64,000 nt of DNA, taken from positions 964,958 to 1,028,957 of the forward strand of contig NZ_JAOAMU010000001.1 of the NCBI RefSeq assembly GCF_025154075.1, given 5' to 3'. The position numbers were made by a program, and so were the translations under genes. Positions within the stretch are counted from its first letter, which is position 1, and every line of letters starts with the position of its first letter. Below the pieces are notes generated by a model. That model did not search any database. It was not told the DNA's origin and saw nothing but the letters and a program-made list of their open reading frames with translations. The DNA comes from Chryseobacterium herbae. GTDB lineage: Bacteria; Bacteroidota; Bacteroidia; Flavobacteriales; Weeksellaceae. Below are positions 11,112 to 19,623 of this stretch, piece by piece.

Positions 11112-13412
11112 ATGAAAAAAATTTACTTCGTCATTTGTATGATGATCCTTTCATTATTTCAGGCACAGATTGTGAATATTCCTGATGCCAATTTTAAAAG
11201 CTTACTGGTCGCTAATATGCCTTATCTGGCCAAAGACCTTACTGGCAACAATACCATTATTGACACCAACCATGACGGCGAAGTTCAGGTATCTGAAGCT
11301 GCCAATATCAGTGCACTAAGATTTGATTTAAGTTTAATGCCCAATTATTCCTCCAATTTTAATAATGTTGTGTCAATAACTGGTATAAAAAGCTTCACCA
11401 ATCTTAGGGATCTCGACATTGATAATTTCCCTTTATTGCAAACCGTTGACCTTAGTAATAGTGCAGCCCTCTATAAACTTGATCTCAGCAGATGCTATGT
11501 TTTATCCTCCGTAAATCTTCAGGGTTGCAGCCAGTTATACGATTTGGATATTTTTTTCAGCAGTATACCGTCTATTGATCTATCGGGACTGACCAATTTA
11601 TATGATGTGGATATGACGCAGTGCCAACTTGCTAATCTATCCTTAAATAATAATACGAATCTCATCAACCTGACTTTAACGTCCAATAGGCTGCAAACCC
11701 TGCCTGTAGGCCAGACACCCAATCTAAAATTTCTGAACATTGCGGGTAATCAATTTACAGCACTCAATTTCGGTGCTTTTCCAAAACTTGAAACACTGAA
11801 CTGTACCTACAACAAGTTTATAAGTATCGATTTATCTCAGAATACAGATTTGACAATTTTTGCCTGTGACGTGAATCCTAATCTTAAGTCGTTATTTATT
11901 AAAAACGGCATCAATAACTTTACACAAAGTGTTAATTCCACTTTTTCAAGCACACCCAATCTTGCTTACATCTGCGCGGACGATTTTGAAATTACCGACG
12001 TCAATGCTTTACTGCCTTCTACCACCTCATGTGTTGTGAATTCGTACTGTTCATTTACTCCGGGTGGAGTTTTTTACACGATCTCAGGAAACACAAAATT
12101 TGACGGCAACAGCAATGGTTGTGATGTGAATGATCCCAACAAGGCATTCCAAAAATTCAATATTACCAGCGGAAGTATTTCAGGAAGTATAACGGCTAAC
12201 AGTTCAGGAAATTATTCAATTCCTGTACAAGCCGGAGCCCATACCATCACTCCAATTCTTGAAAACCCTACTTATTTTAATATATCGCCAACAAGCTTAA
12301 CTGCTAATTTCCCTGCACAACCAAGTCCATTGACACAGAATTTCTGCATGACAGCCAACGGCAATCATCCGGATCTTGAAATTGTAATCATCCCGACAGA
12401 TATTGCTGTTCCGGGCTTTGATGCAGATTATAAAATTGTTTTCAAAAATAAAGGAACTGCAGCGCAGTCAGGAAATGTAGTATTCAGTTTCAATGATGAC
12501 CTGATGAATTTTGTAAGTGCAACTACAGTTCCCAATTCTCAATCTACGGGAGTCTTAAGCTGGAATTTCACCAATCTTCTTCCTTTTGAATCGAGGGAAA
12601 TCAAAGCTAAGTTTACTTTGAATACATCAACGCAGACACCTTCTTTAAATATGGGTGATGTGCTGCACTACACGGCCCAGATCAACGGGGCTTCTGATGA
12701 AACTCCTGCAGATAACACGTTTACATTGAATCAGACGGTGGTAAATTCGTTTGATCCTAATGATAAAACCTGCCTGGAAGGTGCTTCCATTGCTCAGACT
12801 CAGGTTGGAGATTACGTTCATTATCTGATCAGGTTTGAAAACAACGGTACTGCCAATGCGAGAAATATTGTTGTAAAAGATGATATTGATACATCCAAAT
12901 TTGACCTTTCAACACTGATTCCCTTAAGTGGAAGTCATAGCTTTGTTACCAAAATTTCCGGAACCAATACAGTGGAATTTATTTTTGAAAACATTCAGCT
13001 TCCTTTTGATGATGCCAACAACGATGGTTACATTTCATTCAAAATAAAGACAAAATCTACTTTAGCAGCTGGAAACAGCTTCAGTAATACAGCCAGAATT
13101 TATTTTGACTACAATGCTCCTATCGTCACCAATACATATACCACTTCAGTACAAGGTGTATTAGGGACTTCTGAGTTGAATGCCAGCAAAAATGATTTCA
13201 GTATTTATCCGAATCCGGCAAAAGATATTCTTTATATCCAATCAAAAGATGAAGTCATTAAAGCTGAAATCTATGATACAGCTGGAAGAATCCTGCATAC
13301 GACAGGAGTAAAAAACAATTCTGTGAATGTTGATGATCTGGCGAAAGGAAATTATATCATTAAAGTTTCCACTAAAAATAAAACCTTGACGCTTAAATTT
13401 ATTAAGGCATAG
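11112..13412 (+). CDS. Secreted LRR protein with EF-hand loop and T9SS type A sorting domain (copy 1)
   Basis: This 766-residue protein is predicted to be exported by Sec and then by the type IX system to the cell surface or medium. Visible parts: signal peptide to about residue 18 (LFQAQ); a canonical 12-residue EF-hand-like calcium loop Asp51-Glu62 (DTNHDGEVQVSE); LRR-like repeats about 90-290 (for example NLINLTLTSNRLQTLP); a beta-rich middle (SFTPGGVFYTISGNTKFDGN); a conserved domain around 545-680 (NSFDPNDKTCLEG, YLIRFENNGTANARNI, YFDYNAPIVTNTY) that recurs in such proteins (I recall it as DUF7619); and a C-terminal sorting domain (FSIYPNPAKDILYI ... KGNYIIKV). It is paralogous along its length to the next gene. 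Function unknown, possibly adhesion. Confidence 0.9.
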   Translation: MKKIYFVICMMILSLFQAQIVNIPDANFKSLLVANMPYLAKDLTGNNTIIDTNHDGEVQVSEAANISALRFDLSLMPNYSSNFNNVVSITGIKSFTNLRDLDIDNFPLLQTVDLSNSAALYKLDLSRCYVLSSVNLQGCSQLYDLDIFFSSIPSIDLSGLTNLYDVDMTQCQLANLSLNNNTNLINLTLTSNRLQTLPVGQTPNLKFLNIAGNQFTALNFGAFPKLETLNCTYNKFISIDLSQNTDLTIFACDVNPNLKSLFIKNGINNFTQSVNSTFSSTPNLAYICADDFEITDVNALLPSTTSCVVNSYCSFTPGGVFYTISGNTKFDGNSNGCDVNDPNKAFQKFNITSGSISGSITANSSGNYSIPVQAGAHTITPILENPTYFNISPTSLTANFPAQPSPLTQNFCMTANGNHPDLEIVIIPTDIAVPGFDADYKIVFKNKGTAAQSGNVVFSFNDDLMNFVSATTVPNSQSTGVLSWNFTNLLPFESREIKAKFTLNTSTQTPSLNMGDVLHYTAQINGASDETPADNTFTLNQTVVNSFDPNDKTCLEGASIAQTQVGDYVHYLIRFENNGTANARNIVVKDDIDTSKFDLSTLIPLSGSHSFVTKISGTNTVEFIFENIQLPFDDANNDGYISFKIKTKSTLAAGNSFSNTARIYFDYNAPIVTNTYTTSVQGVLGTSELNASKNDFSIYPNPAKDILYIQSKDEVIKAEIYDTAGRILHTTGVKNNSVNVDDLAKGNYIIKVSTKNKTLTLKFIKA

Positions 13413-13438
13413 AAAATAATTAACCTTATTATCCTTTA

Positions 13439-13468
13439 AAAGCTGTGAGAATCTCACAGCTTTTTTTA
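13439..13468 (+). terminator. Intrinsic terminator of LRR copy 1
   Basis: AAAGCTGTGAG and CTCACAGCTTT form a perfect 11-bp stem with a 3-nt loop and run into seven T. The stem core resembles that of the terminator after the paralogous gene. Confidence 0.93.
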
Positions 13469-13652
13469 TGCTTTAATGGGCACTTTACTGACAGTAACAA
13501 AATAAATGAAATTAACGCCAAACTAACATTTAAATAAAATAATTAAACAATAACCAATAAAATCAATGTTCTATAAATAAATAAAAACTAAAAAGTAATT
13601 ATTTTTCGTAATGTAATTTTTTATATATTTATACACTAAATATCACCAAACC

Positions 13653-16124
13653 ATGAAAAAACTCTATCTTTTTGTGCTATTCCTTGCACATTTATCTGTC
13701 GTTGCGCAGATTGTAAACTTTTCCGATCCTGTTTTTAAAGCTAAACTGCTTTCGGGAAATGCTACCAATGAAATCACCCAAAATCTTGCTGGCCAATGGA
13801 TCAATATCGACACCAATAATGACGGTGAGATACAGGTTTCCGAAGCTGCCAACATCCGGAATATTAATATATACCACTCAAGCAACAACGCTACATTTCC
13901 GATTTCGTCGATAGAAGGTGTAAAATCATTCACCAATCTGGAATATCTGGAAGTATCTGACTGTTCAAATCTTCTTTCTGTAGATGTGAGCGGTATGCCA
14001 AAGCTTGCCCTGGTAAGCTTTACTGATAACGTCAATATGTCTGCGGCTAATTTTACAGGTTGTCCCCTACTTCAAAACATTAATGTATCCAATGCTAAAA
14101 TTGTTAATCTCGATATTTCCAACCTTCCGAAAATGAATATCCTGACGTGCACGGGAGGAAAGGTACAAACCATTAATTATTCAGGAAGTACAACAATGAA
14201 GTTTTTGCTCTGTAGTGACAATGACATCTCCAGCATCAATCTAAGCTCGCTGGTTGATCTGTATCGCTTTAATATTTCAGGAAATTCATTGACAAGTCTT
14301 GATTTGAGTAACTTAACAAAACTTGAAGATGTCGTATGTTCAGCTAACCAGCTTACCTCCATCAATCTTCAGAATACCCCTAAATTAAAAACACTGGAAG
14401 CCAGTTATAATAATCTTTCTACGATTAATTTAAGTCAGAGTCCGATCTTAAATTATCTCAGAATGTTCAACAACCAGCTCACAAGTATTGATCTCTCAGC
14501 AGTTCCTTTACTGCAGACACTTTTCCTGAATAACAATCAGCTTACTTCTCTTGACATCAGTCATAATACGATCCTGAACTCATTCAGTGCTCCCAACAAC
14601 AATTTACAGAGCCTCTTTACAAAAAACGGAAGGTTGACAAGCGTAACTTATCAAAATAATCCCAATTTAAGCTATATCTGTTGTGATGATTCGGAAATGA
14701 ACAATATCATCAGTCAAAATGCAACGTACGGATACAATAATGTGACGGTAAATTCTTACTGCTCCTTCACGCCGGGTGGCACATTTTATACCGTTAAAGG
14801 AAATACAAAATACGATCTTAACGGAAACGGCTGCGATCCGGCAGATTTAAATAAAGCGTTCCAGAAAATCAATATTTCAGGAGGCGGAACTACGGGAAGT
14901 ATCATTGCAGACTATTCCGGAAACTACTCTATTCCGGTACCGGCTGGATTATATACTCTGACACCGGTTCTTGAAAACCCTACTTATTTCAACATTTCTC
15001 CATTGTCTTCTACTGCCAGTTTTCCTTCGCAGACAAGTCCACTGACCAAAGATTTCTGCATGACTGCAAACGGGTCTCATCCTGATCTTGAAATTGTCAT
15101 TATCCCTCTGGATTCTGCAGTACCGGGATTTGAATCGGATTACAAAATCGTTTTCAAAAATAAAGGAACGACCATGCAGTCCGGAACGATTGGATTCAGT
15201 TTTAATGACAACATTATGGATTTTGTCAATTCTACAGTAACCCCTAATTCACAGTCAACCGGAAGCCTGAGCTGGAATTTCACTGGTCTTCTTCCTTTTG
15301 AAACAAGAGAAATCAAGACTAAATTTGAAATGAATACACCTACCGATACTCCACCTTTAAATGACGGTGATATTCTGCATTATACCGCGCAAATAAACGG
15401 AGCTCCTGATGATACACCGGCTGACAATACCTTTACCCTGAACCAAACGGTGGTAAATTCTCTGGATCCGAATGATAAGACCTGTCTTGAAGGAACTATG
15501 ATCGCACAAACTCAAGTGGGAGATTTCGTTCATTATCTGATCCGGTTTGAAAATAACGGTACAGCCACTGCAAGAAATATTGTGGTAAAAGATATCATTG
15601 ATACTTCGAAATTTGATTTATCCACGTTAATGCCATTAAGCGCAAGCCACAGTTTTGTGACAAGAATGTCCGGAGCCAGTACCGCAGAATTTATTTTCCA
15701 GAATATCCAGCTTCCGTTTGATGATGCCAATAACGACGGATATATTTCTTTCAAGATCAAAACTAAATCTACTTTGACGTCGGGTGATGTATTCAGCAAT
15801 ACAGCCGATATCTATTTTGATTATAATGCCCCGATTATAACAAATACTTATACAACAGCTATCAGAGGTATATTGGCTACGGCAGAAACTAAAAATGACA
15901 AAGGGAATCTAAGTATTTATCCTAATCCGGTACAGGATATCCTTTACATCAAATCCGGTGAAGAGATCATCAAAGCTGAAATTTATGATGCAGCCGGAAG
16001 AATTATGAATACGAAAAGCGTAAAAAGTAATGCTGTGAATGTTTCTGAGCTCGCTAAAGGAAATTACATCATTAAACTATTTACCAAAGACAAAACAATG
16101 GTTCAGAAATTCATTAAAAATTAA
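13653..16124 (+). CDS. Secreted LRR protein with EF-hand loop and T9SS type A sorting domain (copy 2)
   Basis: This 823-residue paralogue of the preceding gene has the same order: signal peptide (to VVAQ), EF-hand-like loop Asp53-Glu64 (DTNNDGEIQVSE), LRRs (about 90-345; repeated SLDLSNLTKLEDVVCSANQL style units), the SFTPGGTFYTVKGNTKYD region, the NSLDPNDKTCLEG domain and a T9SS tail (LSIYPNPVQDILYIKSGEE, ELAKGNYIIKLF). The C-terminal halves of the two are very alike, whereas copy 2 has more LRRs, so the pair fits tandem duplication with repeat-number divergence. No enzymatic motif is visible. The 240-bp gap before it holds the upstream terminator and AT-rich DNA. Confidence 0.9.
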   Translation: MKKLYLFVLFLAHLSVVAQIVNFSDPVFKAKLLSGNATNEITQNLAGQWINIDTNNDGEIQVSEAANIRNINIYHSSNNATFPISSIEGVKSFTNLEYLEVSDCSNLLSVDVSGMPKLALVSFTDNVNMSAANFTGCPLLQNINVSNAKIVNLDISNLPKMNILTCTGGKVQTINYSGSTTMKFLLCSDNDISSINLSSLVDLYRFNISGNSLTSLDLSNLTKLEDVVCSANQLTSINLQNTPKLKTLEASYNNLSTINLSQSPILNYLRMFNNQLTSIDLSAVPLLQTLFLNNNQLTSLDISHNTILNSFSAPNNNLQSLFTKNGRLTSVTYQNNPNLSYICCDDSEMNNIISQNATYGYNNVTVNSYCSFTPGGTFYTVKGNTKYDLNGNGCDPADLNKAFQKINISGGGTTGSIIADYSGNYSIPVPAGLYTLTPVLENPTYFNISPLSSTASFPSQTSPLTKDFCMTANGSHPDLEIVIIPLDSAVPGFESDYKIVFKNKGTTMQSGTIGFSFNDNIMDFVNSTVTPNSQSTGSLSWNFTGLLPFETREIKTKFEMNTPTDTPPLNDGDILHYTAQINGAPDDTPADNTFTLNQTVVNSLDPNDKTCLEGTMIAQTQVGDFVHYLIRFENNGTATARNIVVKDIIDTSKFDLSTLMPLSASHSFVTRMSGASTAEFIFQNIQLPFDDANNDGYISFKIKTKSTLTSGDVFSNTADIYFDYNAPIITNTYTTAIRGILATAETKNDKGNLSIYPNPVQDILYIKSGEEIIKAEIYDAAGRIMNTKSVKSNAVNVSELAKGNYIIKLFTKDKTMVQKFIKN

Positions 16125-16148
16125 ACTAATAATCTTTTTTATATCCGC

Positions 16149-16180
16149 AAGAGCTGTGAAATTTTTCGCAGCTCTTTTTT
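16149..16180 (+). terminator. Intrinsic terminator of LRR copy 2
   Basis: AAGAGCTG and CAGCTCTT arms (extended by an imperfect GAAA/TTTC pairing) are followed by six T, 25 bp past the stop codon. Confidence 0.88.
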
Positions 16181-16204
16181 GTTCCTGTGATGTGAACAAT
16201 TATT

Positions 16205-16666
16205 TTATTTAAAAACAAGAATGGTATAGTTGTCCCGTGAAGTTTTAGGATAAACCATTCTGATCTGTGCTTTATTTTTAAAGTAATCTACATAGATTTC
16301 TCCGGTCATAATCTTTCCTTTTTCGGTTTCTTTATAGCCGCTTGCCAGCATTTTTTTTATATAAGCATCATGTTCTTTTTTGTCCTTGAATTGAAACTCT
16401 ATATTGTCCTGAGTTTTATCCTCTGTGTATTCAAATTTTCCAATTTTGTAGATATAACCCGGACTGTCATACTCAAACAGAATGAATATAGGACTTTCTG
16501 TTTTGTCGTAGAACGTATATTGGTGCGTTTTAATTTCTGTTTTAAAAGCAGCCATATTGAGTTGGTTAAATCGCGCCAACTCTTCCAGCTTAAAAGCCTG
16601 TCCAGACATCTGTGCATGCAAAAGGGTACAAAACAGACTGATTAAAACTATTTTTATCGTATTCAT
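16205..16666 (-). CDS. Hypothetical secreted protein, 153 aa
   Basis: I do not recognise a family. The start MNTIKIVLISLFCTLLHAQ is a good Sec signal peptide with cleavage after HAQ. The mature part is small, charged and probably beta-rich with no cysteine or catalytic motif. It starts 7 bp after the stop of the upstream 479-residue secreted protein, so the two form an operon and may work together in the periplasm. It ends in a compact unit facing LRR copy 2 convergently. Confidence 0.75.
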   Translation of the reverse strand: MNTIKIVLISLFCTLLHAQMSGQAFKLEELARFNQLNMAAFKTEIKTHQYTFYDKTESPIFILFEYDSPGYIYKIGKFEYTEDKTQDNIEFQFKDKKEHDAYIKKMLASGYKETEKGKIMTGEIYVDYFKNKAQIRMVYPKTSRDNYTILVFK

Positions 16667-16673
16667 AGTTTAA

Positions 16674-18113
16674 TTATTCTTTGATGTTATTTTCTTTGAT
16701 AAAACTTCTGTATTCTTTTTCCCAGACCGGAAACTTTTTAAATTCAGCTTTTCTGCTGACAATAATAGCTGCCCCTTCATTGAAAAGGTTTTCATCTTTG
16801 AGCACTTTTATACCATCCATGATAGCGAGAGCACCGTAAGCGTTTTCATTATTTCTAAGTTTGTCCAAAAGGATATCCTTATTTTGCAGTATTGAATCAT
16901 TATCTTTCAGCTTTGATATGAAACGTTTAAAATCCAGATCACCCAGATGCAGAAGAGAATTTCTTACTGCTTTTTCATAAACTTCCTTAGAGATCTTTTT
17001 TGTTTTTTCCAACAGTGTAACCAGTCTGAGATTGTCGTCAAAGGTCATTTCACTCAAGACATGATCCATGACATTGTCCATATCAAACTGATTAACAGCA
17101 ATAACTTCCGCTTCCCCGGGCAACAAAAACCCATCCAGCAGAAATTTTGCGGTTTCTTTTTGGGTATGTGTTTTTTCATAATCATCCAGAATATCAAAAG
17201 ATATAATTTTATCTGTTAGCCACAGATCTGCCAGTACAGGATAGTAAAGCTTGCATTTTTCCATATAAATATGTTGATAAATCGTGGAAAGACATCCGTT
17301 ACCGCAATCATTTTCTTTATTCTGTTTCTTATCCAGTTCAATCGCTTCGATCACAATTTCTTTGGCCTCTTCACTGCAAAATTTGGATAGCGCAAACATC
17401 ACATGAAAATCCAAAGAATCTGAAATATGTTCTTTTATAAACGGAAGAAACTGTGGATCAGGGAATTGTTCAATGGCAGAATACGCATCCACTCCGAAAC
17501 TTTTGATCAGTTCAATATCATTTGGATTTTTATATTTTGCAAGGGTAGCAAGCAGTTCTGGTGATTTTGTATCCACCACTATCTTTCTGATTTTGGTGTA
17601 TACATCATTATTCATCGGTAGGCCATAGGTCAGGGCTTCCAGAAGCTCCATGTTAATAGGGTCTGCATTCAGCGCGAGATATTCCATTTTCCTTTCAAGA
17701 TTCTCCTTTTCTTTTTCTGAAAAATTATACCCCACAGAAACTGATTCAAAGATATGGACAGACAAAAGATAATCATCTACAAGACAACCCGTTCTATAAG
17801 TCAATTTCTCTTTTGAATGAAGATTTTTCTTAAAAATTTCGAGTATTTTATCACCTTCTTTTTTCTTAGCCAGAACATCAATGGCTGCTGCCTTAATATA
17901 AACATTTTTGCCTTTCTCTGCCAAGAACACAAGTTCTTCCGTACTCGCTTTTTTCACCAATAATTCTTCAACCTTTTTCATTTCTCCATCACTCCCTGTA
18001 TAGAATAATTTATTTTTTTCAAGAGGTTTTATAATAGCTGCTGTTTTATCAGAAACCTGAGAATAGGCAGAGAAAAAGAACAGCAATAATAGCAGACTTA
18101 TGAGTCTTTTCAT
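16674..18113 (-). CDS. Hypothetical secreted helical-repeat-like protein, 479 aa
   Basis: The start MKRLISLLLLLFFFSAYSQ is a signal peptide. The remainder is helix-rich with recurring phrases such as ASTEELVFLAEKGKNVYIKAAA and SPELLATLAKYKNPNDIELIKSFG that resemble HEAT or armadillo-type helical repeats, although I cannot define their register. A CGNGC cysteine pair lies in the middle (near residue 270). No enzyme motif is seen. It is the first gene of a two-gene unit with the 153-residue secreted protein. The role is unknown; a protein-binding scaffold is a guess from the repeat character. Confidence 0.75.
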   Translation of the reverse strand: MKRLISLLLLLFFFSAYSQVSDKTAAIIKPLEKNKLFYTGSDGEMKKVEELLVKKASTEELVFLAEKGKNVYIKAAAIDVLAKKKEGDKILEIFKKNLHSKEKLTYRTGCLVDDYLLSVHIFESVSVGYNFSEKEKENLERKMEYLALNADPINMELLEALTYGLPMNNDVYTKIRKIVVDTKSPELLATLAKYKNPNDIELIKSFGVDAYSAIEQFPDPQFLPFIKEHISDSLDFHVMFALSKFCSEEAKEIVIEAIELDKKQNKENDCGNGCLSTIYQHIYMEKCKLYYPVLADLWLTDKIISFDILDDYEKTHTQKETAKFLLDGFLLPGEAEVIAVNQFDMDNVMDHVLSEMTFDDNLRLVTLLEKTKKISKEVYEKAVRNSLLHLGDLDFKRFISKLKDNDSILQNKDILLDKLRNNENAYGALAIMDGIKVLKDENLFNEGAAIIVSRKAEFKKFPVWEKEYRSFIKENNIKE

Positions 18114-18152
18114 AGAATGATTTTGATATTCTGTAAATTTAAAAGAATTTTG

Positions 18153-18632
18153 CTAATGTCGAACAGAAGGTGTTCTATTCTTTAAGGCTTCCTGAAAAAG
18201 TTTGATCTGATCAGGTGTAAGATTTTGCAGATAAATTGTACGTTTCCTGTTAACCAAAAAATCGGGATAGGAGACTAAGGTAACAGAATGATTACTGAAA
18301 CTAAATTCTCTGAGCCCTGTAGGATTTTTCGTGTTTCTCTTATCAGAATTAAAAGCCAGATTGATAAAACGGCTGGGAATAAAATAAAAGTCTGTAGGAA
18401 ATAAAAAAACCGAGTTTTGATTCAGCAGAATCTGAAAAGTACAAAAGCTAATTTTTTTACGTAGAAAACCACTTTCTACAACAATCTTTCCACTGATATT
18501 TTTCAATTCACTGGAGTCCAACTGCCTGTATTTCGTGATTATTTTTTTATTTTGAAGATAACAAAATATCCTAAATATCAACAGCGCCGCTATAAAGACG
18601 GGTAATACGTAATCGAAGATATGATCAGGCAT
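18153..18632 (-). CDS. Hypothetical protein with one N-terminal membrane segment, 159 aa
   Basis: Residues 8-24 (YVLPVFIAALLIFRIFC) form one membrane segment; the rest, about 130 residues, is basic and beta-rich and would be cytoplasmic. No family is recognised. It lies on the same strand as its neighbours with short gaps (26 bp upstream to the LRR/zinc gene), so it may be co-transcribed with that gene. Nothing else can be said with confidence. Confidence 0.65.
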   Translation of the reverse strand: MPDHIFDYVLPVFIAALLIFRIFCYLQNKKIITKYRQLDSSELKNISGKIVVESGFLRKKISFCTFQILLNQNSVFLFPTDFYFIPSRFINLAFNSDKRNTKNPTGLREFSFSNHSVTLVSYPDFLVNRKRTIYLQNLTPDQIKLFQEALKNRTPSVRH

Positions 18633-18658
18633 TGATAGAAATCAAAATGACTATTGAA

Positions 18659-19306
18659 TTAATATTTTTTGGGTTGCTTTATAAATTCTCCTCCTTTATG
18701 GGGAAACTGAACGTATAATTCCGAAGGCTGCTGGATTTTTGCTTTACAAGTTTCTGAGCATACATTCACTAGTAAAGGAAGAACATCTGTGGCGATCGGT
18801 AATGAAACCCAATACTGATCCGGTTCATTTTCCGGTATTTCATTTTTACAGATACTGCATTTTACAATTTCGGAATCATAATACCTTAAAGGGCGCTGAT
18901 ATAGATTAGGAAAATGCGTCCGGAATTTATAATTTCCATAGAGCGCTCTTGTACTCACTGTGCTGCTTTTAAGATTTTTACAGTATATGATTTCATAAGG
19001 AAACCACATAAGATTATAGGAAGTATACGGAATAAATTCTTCCAGCGATTCCATTTCCCCTATTTCCGGTGGTATCTGCTTTAAATGACTCCCATAAAGC
19101 ATCATTCTTCTCACTTTTTTCAGTTTGGCAATAGATTTTGGAAGCGTTTCGATCAATTGAAATAATTCTGAACCAATTCCTTTTCTCGGTTCAAATTCCT
19201 CATGTCCTTCTTCCGCTACTTTATCAATATAAAGACACAGTTGCTTCCAGGCTTCAGAATTTTGATCCTGCAGCACTTTTTTCACCTTTGGAACTCTGTT
19301 CATCAT
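18659..19306 (-). CDS. LRR-containing protein with a C-terminal four-cysteine site, 215 aa
   Basis: A cytoplasmic-looking protein without signal peptide. Residues about 50-100 carry leucine-rich repeats of the bacterial type (LPKSIAKLKKVRRMMLYG, LKQIPPEIGEMESLEEF). The C-terminal third has two cysteine pairs, KCSICKNE and NVCSETCKAK, spaced like a treble-clef or rubredoxin-type zinc knuckle. This LRR plus zinc layout occurs in uncharacterised Bacteroidota proteins. It follows the 77-residue antitoxin-like gene by 37 bp on the same strand. Function unknown. Confidence 0.75.
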   Translation of the reverse strand: MMNRVPKVKKVLQDQNSEAWKQLCLYIDKVAEEGHEEFEPRKGIGSELFQLIETLPKSIAKLKKVRRMMLYGSHLKQIPPEIGEMESLEEFIPYTSYNLMWFPYEIIYCKNLKSSTVSTRALYGNYKFRTHFPNLYQRPLRYYDSEIVKCSICKNEIPENEPDQYWVSLPIATDVLPLLVNVCSETCKAKIQQPSELYVQFPHKGGEFIKQPKKY

Positions 19307-19343
19307 ATCAAATTTTATTTTCTTTCCTTCTTATTTACCAAAG

Positions 19344-19577
19344 TTACTTTTCTCCCAGCCATTCTTCAATATCCTGATTGGCTTTATCCTCTGTAAGATA
19401 TGCTGAGTTTTGTATTCTGCCTGCTTCAGCAATTCTTTCTTTTTGGGATTCAGTAAGAATATATTCGTTTTCGTTCAATTCAAAATCCAGCAGTTTTTGA
19501 ATCTCCTCCATAATTGTTTTTTCTTTTAACTGACTGATTCTGTTGATCAAGTCAGCTTTTAAATCTGATGTATTCAC
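19344..19577 (-). CDS. Antitoxin-like (addiction-module component type) protein, 77 aa
   Basis: A short acidic protein starting at a GTG. It has a helical N-terminus (LKADLINRISQLKEK) and the ending NQDIEEWLGEK, which resembles the C-terminal tail of Bacteroidota antitoxins paired with RelE/ParE toxins. No toxin partner is present: the gaps on both sides are only about 40-50 bp and the neighbours are a histidine kinase and an LRR protein. It may be an orphan antitoxin or a small regulator. The family call rests on pattern memory only. Confidence 0.6.
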   Translation of the reverse strand: MNTSDLKADLINRISQLKEKTIMEEIQKLLDFELNENEYILTESQKERIAEAGRIQNSAYLTEDKANQDIEEWLGEK

Positions 19578-19623
19578 CTTGTGCGATTTTCATTTGAATT
19601 TAAAAATTTTATTTAAAATCTGT

